Source: Pseudooceanicola nanhaiensis
GTDB lineage: Bacteria; Pseudomonadota; Alphaproteobacteria; Rhodobacterales; Rhodobacteraceae
Direction: 5' to 3'
DNA: 64,000 nt
Assembly: GCF_020171315.1 (NCBI RefSeq)
Contig: NZ_JAIUZP010000001.1
Coordinates: 620,001-684,000 of the forward strand
Under the pieces are notes generated by a model. The model was not told where the DNA came from and ran no database searches. It saw only the letters and a list, made by a program, of their open reading frames with translations. Position 1 is the stretch's first letter; every line of letters begins with the position of its first letter. Made by a program: the position numbers and the translations under genes. Positions 61,064-64,000 of the stretch are shown one piece after another.

Positions 61064-61123
61064 CCGCAGGGAGGGGGCGCACGGGGCAGGGCCGTCCGCT
61101 GTCGGACCCGCCCGGAATGTCAA

Positions 61124-61152
61124 ACGCCCGGCCCTTGTCTGGGTCCGGGCGT
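61124..61152 (-). terminator. Terminator after the 61205 gene
   Basis: ACGCCCGG / CCGGGCGT inverted repeat (61124-61131, 61145-61152) followed on the minus strand by TTTGACATT; also convergent to the FliM-like gene. Confidence 0.65.
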
Positions 61153-61204
61153 CAGGGTCTGCTTTGATCGGCCACCGCTGCGCGGTCTCGGGCGGGCGCG
61201 GGGC

Positions 61205-61624
61205 TTAGCCCTGTTCCAGCCGCGGGCGCAGCTGCGACAGGTCGTAGCCCGCCTTGGCAGTTGCCATCAGGATGTCATCCGCAGGCACGCCCTGTGCCGC
61301 CTGGCCCAGCGACCAGATCACCGAGCAGCGGGTGCCGGAGGCGCAATAGGCCAGCACGGGGCCCTCGGCCTCTGCCACCAGCGCCTCCTGCTTGGCGATG
61401 TTCTCGGGCGTCATGGTCTGGTGCGTCAGGGGCAGGACCACGAAATCGAGGCCCGCCGCCTGTGCCGCCTCGGCCATGGCCGCGGCCCGCAGTTCGGGCG
61501 GGTTCTCTTCGTCGGGGCGGTTGCAGATCACGCGGGTGAAGCCTGCGGCCTTGATCGCCGGCAGGTCCTCGGGGAGGATCTGCGGGCTCACGGAATAGCG
61601 GGGGGTGATGTGACGAGGTTCCAT
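61205..61624 (-). CDS. TIGR01244/DUF442 sulfurtransferase- or phosphatase-like protein (Blh N-domain type)
   Basis: 139 residues from the ATG at 61624. It has a dual-specificity-phosphatase-like fold with the active loop AYCASGTRCS (Cys94, Arg99), as in the N-terminal domain of Blh proteins, where the same loop usually ends in Ser. In Blh this domain is fused to a metallo-beta-lactamase persulfide dioxygenase. Here that partner is the separate gene at 62573, first of the same operon. A role in handling persulfide sulfur is inferred. Confidence 0.83.
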   Translation of the reverse strand: MEPRHITPRYSVSPQILPEDLPAIKAAGFTRVICNRPDEENPPELRAAAMAEAAQAAGLDFVVLPLTHQTMTPENIAKQEALVAEAEGPVLAYCASGTRCSVIWSLGQAAQGVPADDILMATAKAGYDLSQLRPRLEQG

Positions 61625-61634
61625 GCGCCAAGCC

Positions 61635-62069
61635 TTATTCAGCAGGCACCGCCCTGTCCAGACGGCTCCGCAAGGCGGGCGTCGCGAGCATGCCGAGACC
61701 CATCGCGATGACGAAGACCACGCCGCCAAGCCCGTTGTAGGACAGCGAGGCGATCGCGGGCCCTGGGCAGAGGCCGGCCAGCCCCCAGCCCATGCCGAAA
61801 AGCGTCGAGCCGAGGATCAGGTTGCGGCCCAGCTTGGGCGAGGGTTTCGCCGGGAAGCTGCCGCCGGCCACCGGGGCCTTGGCGCGCTCGACGATCAGCC
61901 AGGCGATGGCCATGGGGATCATCGCGCCGCCCATGACGAAGGCCAGCGTCGGATCCCATGCGCCGAAGACATCGAGCCAGCCCTGCACCTTGGAGGTGTC
62001 GGTCATGCCCGAGACGTAGAGGCCGGTGCCGAACAGGCCGCCGGCGAGGAAGGCAAAGAGGTTGCGCAT
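61635..62069 (-). CDS. YeeE/YedE half-size permease, PmpB-like
   Basis: 144 residues, four membrane helices, with the conserved cysteine loop GLCPGPAIASLSYNG. Together with the preceding gene (start and stop share a base at 62069) it makes the two halves of a YeeE/YedE-type sulfur transporter, equivalent to PmpA/PmpB found with persulfide dioxygenases. Confidence 0.88.
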   Translation of the reverse strand: MRNLFAFLAGGLFGTGLYVSGMTDTSKVQGWLDVFGAWDPTLAFVMGGAMIPMAIAWLIVERAKAPVAGGSFPAKPSPKLGRNLILGSTLFGMGWGLAGLCPGPAIASLSYNGLGGVVFVIAMGLGMLATPALRSRLDRAVPAE

Positions 62070-62488
62070 CAGATCACCCCCAGGATTTCACGGAAGAGCG
62101 CGACGGTCAGACCGCCTGCGAGGATGTAGAACACGGTGGCCACGATCCCGCGCAGCGACAGCCGCGAGATGCCGCAGACCCCGTGACCGGAGGTGCAGCC
62201 ATTGGCGAACCGCGTGCCGACGCCGACCAGCAGCCCCGCGATGGCGATGACCACGAAATTGGAGGTCAGGTGCGTGTCCACCCGCCCGAAGAGCGGGGTC
62301 AGCACCAGCGGCAGCAGGAAGACCGCGGCGAGGAAGCTGATCCGCTCCGCCGCCGTGTCGCGGCCCGAGCCGTCCACGAGACCGCCGATGATGCCCGAGG
62401 CACCCATGATCCGTCCGTTGAAGAGAAGGTAGACCGCGCCGCCCGTGCCGATCAGCAGCCCGCCCAGAAGACCGAGAATCCAGTCCAT
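62069..62488 (-). CDS. YeeE/YedE half-size permease, PmpA-like
   Basis: 139 residues from the ATG at 62488 (an ATG two codons earlier is possible). Four membrane helices with the motif FANGCTSGHGVCGISRLS holding two conserved cysteines, typical of the first half of YeeE/YedE permeases. Likely moves a sulfur-containing anion or sulfide in partnership with the next gene. Confidence 0.88.
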   Translation of the reverse strand: MDWILGLLGGLLIGTGGAVYLLFNGRIMGASGIIGGLVDGSGRDTAAERISFLAAVFLLPLVLTPLFGRVDTHLTSNFVVIAIAGLLVGVGTRFANGCTSGHGVCGISRLSLRGIVATVFYILAGGLTVALFREILGVI

Positions 62489-62572
62489 TGGCATGAGGGA
62501 ATTCCATGTATTGGAGGGGGGAGGAGGCAGGCGCCCGTGGCGTCTGCCCCCGAGAGGGAGGGAAGGGGGCGG

Positions 62573-63436
62573 TCAGAGCTTGTTGACCGGCACCTTCAGG
62601 AAGACATCGCCCTTTTCGTCTGCGGGCGGCATCTGGCCCGCGCGCATGTTCACCTGCAGCGAGGGGATGATCAGCTTGGGCATGGCCAGCGTCGCATCAC
62701 GGGCGTCGCGCATGGCCACGAAATCCTCGGCCGACTTGCCTTGGCCGACGTGGATGTTGAGCGCCTTCTGCTCGCCCACGGTGGTTTCCCAGGCATAGTC
62801 ATCGCGGCCCGGCGCTTTGTAATCATGGCCCACGAAGATCCGCGTTTCATCGGGAAGCGACAGGATTTTCTGGATTGATTCGAAGAGCGTGGCCGAAGAC
62901 CCGCCCGGAAAGTCGCAGCGCGCGGTGCCGAAATCGGGCATGAAGAGCGTATCGCCTACGAAAGCGGCATCGCCGATCACATAGGTAAGACACGCCGGCG
63001 TATGGCCCGGTGTATGCAGCACGTCGCCGCGCAACTGCCCGATGTGGAAGCTGTCGCCCTCGGCGAAAAGCGCATCGAACTGCGAGCCGTCGCGCTGGAA
63101 CTCGGTGCCCTCGTTGAAGACCTTGCCGAAGGTGTCCTGCACGATGCGGATGTTGTCCCCGATGCCGATCTTGCCGCCCACCTCGCGCTGGATGTAGGGC
63201 GCGGCCGAGAGGTGGTCCGCGTGGACGTGGCTTTCGAGAAGCCATTGAACGTCAAGGTTGTTTTCCTTGACGAATGCGATGATCGCATCCGCCGAACGGG
63301 TGTCCGTGCGGCCGGAGGAATAGTCGAAGTCCAGAACCGAATCGATCACCGCCGCGGCGCGGCCTTCGGGCTCGCGGACGACGTAGGAGATCGTGTTCGT
63401 GGCTTCGTCGAAGAAGGCGTGAACAATGGGTTTCAT
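62573..63436 (-). CDS. Metallo-beta-lactamase-fold persulfide dioxygenase-like protein
   Basis: 287 residues with the metal ligands of the glyoxalase II/ETHE1 group in order: ESHVHADHLSA, LHTPGHTPACLTY, FVGDTLF and VGHDYKA. It resembles the dioxygenase half of Blh and ETHE1-type enzymes that oxidise glutathione persulfide to sulfite. It leads a four-gene operon with two sulfur permeases and a Blh-type phosphatase-like protein. A hydrolase role cannot be excluded by reading alone. Confidence 0.9.
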   Translation of the reverse strand: MKPIVHAFFDEATNTISYVVREPEGRAAAVIDSVLDFDYSSGRTDTRSADAIIAFVKENNLDVQWLLESHVHADHLSAAPYIQREVGGKIGIGDNIRIVQDTFGKVFNEGTEFQRDGSQFDALFAEGDSFHIGQLRGDVLHTPGHTPACLTYVIGDAAFVGDTLFMPDFGTARCDFPGGSSATLFESIQKILSLPDETRIFVGHDYKAPGRDDYAWETTVGEQKALNIHVGQGKSAEDFVAMRDARDATLAMPKLIIPSLQVNMRAGQMPPADEKGDVFLKVPVNKL

Positions 63437-63782
63437 GGTGATGTCCTCTGCTTTGCATCTACATATATAGAAAATGGCATATGATGCAAGGGATCTTTGC
63501 TTAAGTGCTTGTTAGCCGTTCTGAATACATCGCGTCGACGCGGCTGCCGGATGCTGCGCCGCGGCTTGGCAGGGCGACGCCGAGTCGCGGCTTTATACAA
63601 GGCTTTCAACGAAATGGACGGTTGGCAGAACAAAATATGATCCGTAGTCTGTCCCGGTCATGTCACGCACGGGCTGGCACCGGGTTCGAGGAGGGAACCC
63701 CTGCCACATTGCTGTTGCGTCGTGATCGGATCCCCGGGGGTGACGACGTCCGGGGGCCATTTGGTCAAGGGGAGGAACTTTG
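63437..63782. other. Promoter region of the persulfide operon and gap before the last gene
   Basis: 346 bp. Next to the dioxygenase gene it is AT-rich and contains an inverted repeat. A 92-codon frame at 63505-63783 has no ribosome-binding site and Arg/Ser-rich shadow-like composition, so it is not called. Confidence 0.5.
63453..63489. promoter_or_regulatory. Inverted repeat upstream of the persulfide operon
   Basis: TTGCATC (63453-63459) and GATGCAA (63483-63489) are perfect inverted arms around a 23-bp AT-rich core with CATATATAG and CATATG. It sits 17 bp before the dioxygenase start, where a repressor such as BigR would bind. It does not contain ATTC-N8-GAAT. Confidence 0.55.
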
Positions 63783-63998
63783 ATGACTCATGCAGAACTC
63801 GAAACCCGGCTGTCGGAGCTGAAGTCGCAGATCGCCAATGCCGCGCCCGGTGCGCGCCATGTCCATCTCGACGGGCTCAACAAGTTGGTGACCGATTTTT
63901 CGCATCACGGCACCGAGGTGCCCTCGCATCTGCGCCGCCTGCAGGACGAGTTGACGAACGAAGCCATCGAGGCCCGGTTCGACAACCTGCCGGTGTGA
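63783..63998 (+). CDS. Small hypothetical protein, 71 aa
   Basis: ATG at 63783, six bases behind GGGGAGGA, a strong site. The soluble helical protein (MTHAELETRLSELKSQIANA) has histidines in the middle and an acidic C-terminus. No family recognised. Its stop is two bases from the window edge, so the downstream context is not visible. Confidence 0.65.
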   Translation: MTHAELETRLSELKSQIANAAPGARHVHLDGLNKLVTDFSHHGTEVPSHLRRLQDELTNEAIEARFDNLPV

Positions 63999-64000
63999 CC

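Noticed and set aside
63505..63783. 92-codon frame before the last gene
   Set aside because: No ribosome-binding site, Arg/Ser-rich composition, overlaps the promoter region of the persulfide operon.

Overview
This is a GC-rich chromosomal window that looks like an alphaproteobacterium of the Rhodobacterales (roseobacter/Paracoccus-like). The gene families, gene order (NDUFA12-like, mlaD-like, DUF2155, aat, accC, accB; cytochrome c next to an aa3 oxidase subunit I) and FNR-type boxes all fit that group. No taxon below that level can be assigned by reading alone. About 65 protein genes and one tRNA fill the window. No insertion sequence, prophage, CRISPR array or rRNA was seen.

Layout. 1-2046: end of an RTX calcium-binding secreted protein. 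2117-4183: formaldehyde detoxification (frmA, frmR with a palindromic operator) and a small exported protein. 4528-8070: a GAF-PAS-PAS protein with no output domain and two divergent Crp/FNR regulators with an FNR box between them. 8118-12140: siderophore uptake (AraC regulator, TonB receptor, esterase). 12297-18541: amino-acid/hydroxy-acid catabolism (ornithine-cyclodeaminase-like and D-threonine-aldolase-like enzymes, LysR regulator, YdiJ-type dehydrogenase). 18608-22390: glutathione transferase, formate/nitrite-type channel, tRNA-Leu and an exported repeat protein. 22504-26298: lipB, cytochrome c, ctaD behind a perfect FNR box, DUF2244. 26308-28245: DUF3008, tesB, DUF1045.

28374-38462 is a sulfur-oxidation (sox) island. 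soxS, soxR and a YedE-type transporter lie on the minus strand; soxVW and soxXYZABCD lie on the plus strand. The SoxR homologue has two cysteines 66 residues apart, and an ATTC-N8-GAAT palindrome lies before soxX. The genes encode thiol supply (SoxS, V, W), the cytochrome SoxXA, the carrier SoxYZ, the hydrolase SoxB and the sulfane dehydrogenase SoxCD. The island stops at soxD with a terminator; soxEFGH are absent.

38771-44860 is housekeeping (clpP, clpX, NDUFA12-like, mlaD-like, DUF2155, aat, accC, accB). 46147-55018 holds acetyl-CoA synthetase, a five-gene branched-chain-type ABC transporter and a divergent ScfR-like regulator, which together suggest short-chain carboxylate uptake and activation. 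56326-61063 encodes a lone receiver, a small membrane protein, an SLC5-type transporter/histidine-kinase fusion and a FliM-like C-ring protein. 61205-63436 is a second sulfur locus: metallo-beta-lactamase dioxygenase-like protein, two half-size YeeE/YedE permeases and a Blh-type phosphatase/sulfurtransferase-like protein.

The main points for follow-up are the receiver/SLC5-kinase/FliM-like cluster, the ScfR-ABC-acsA block, the split-Blh operon, and the redox regulatory sites. All functions are inferred from reading; nothing was searched or measured.
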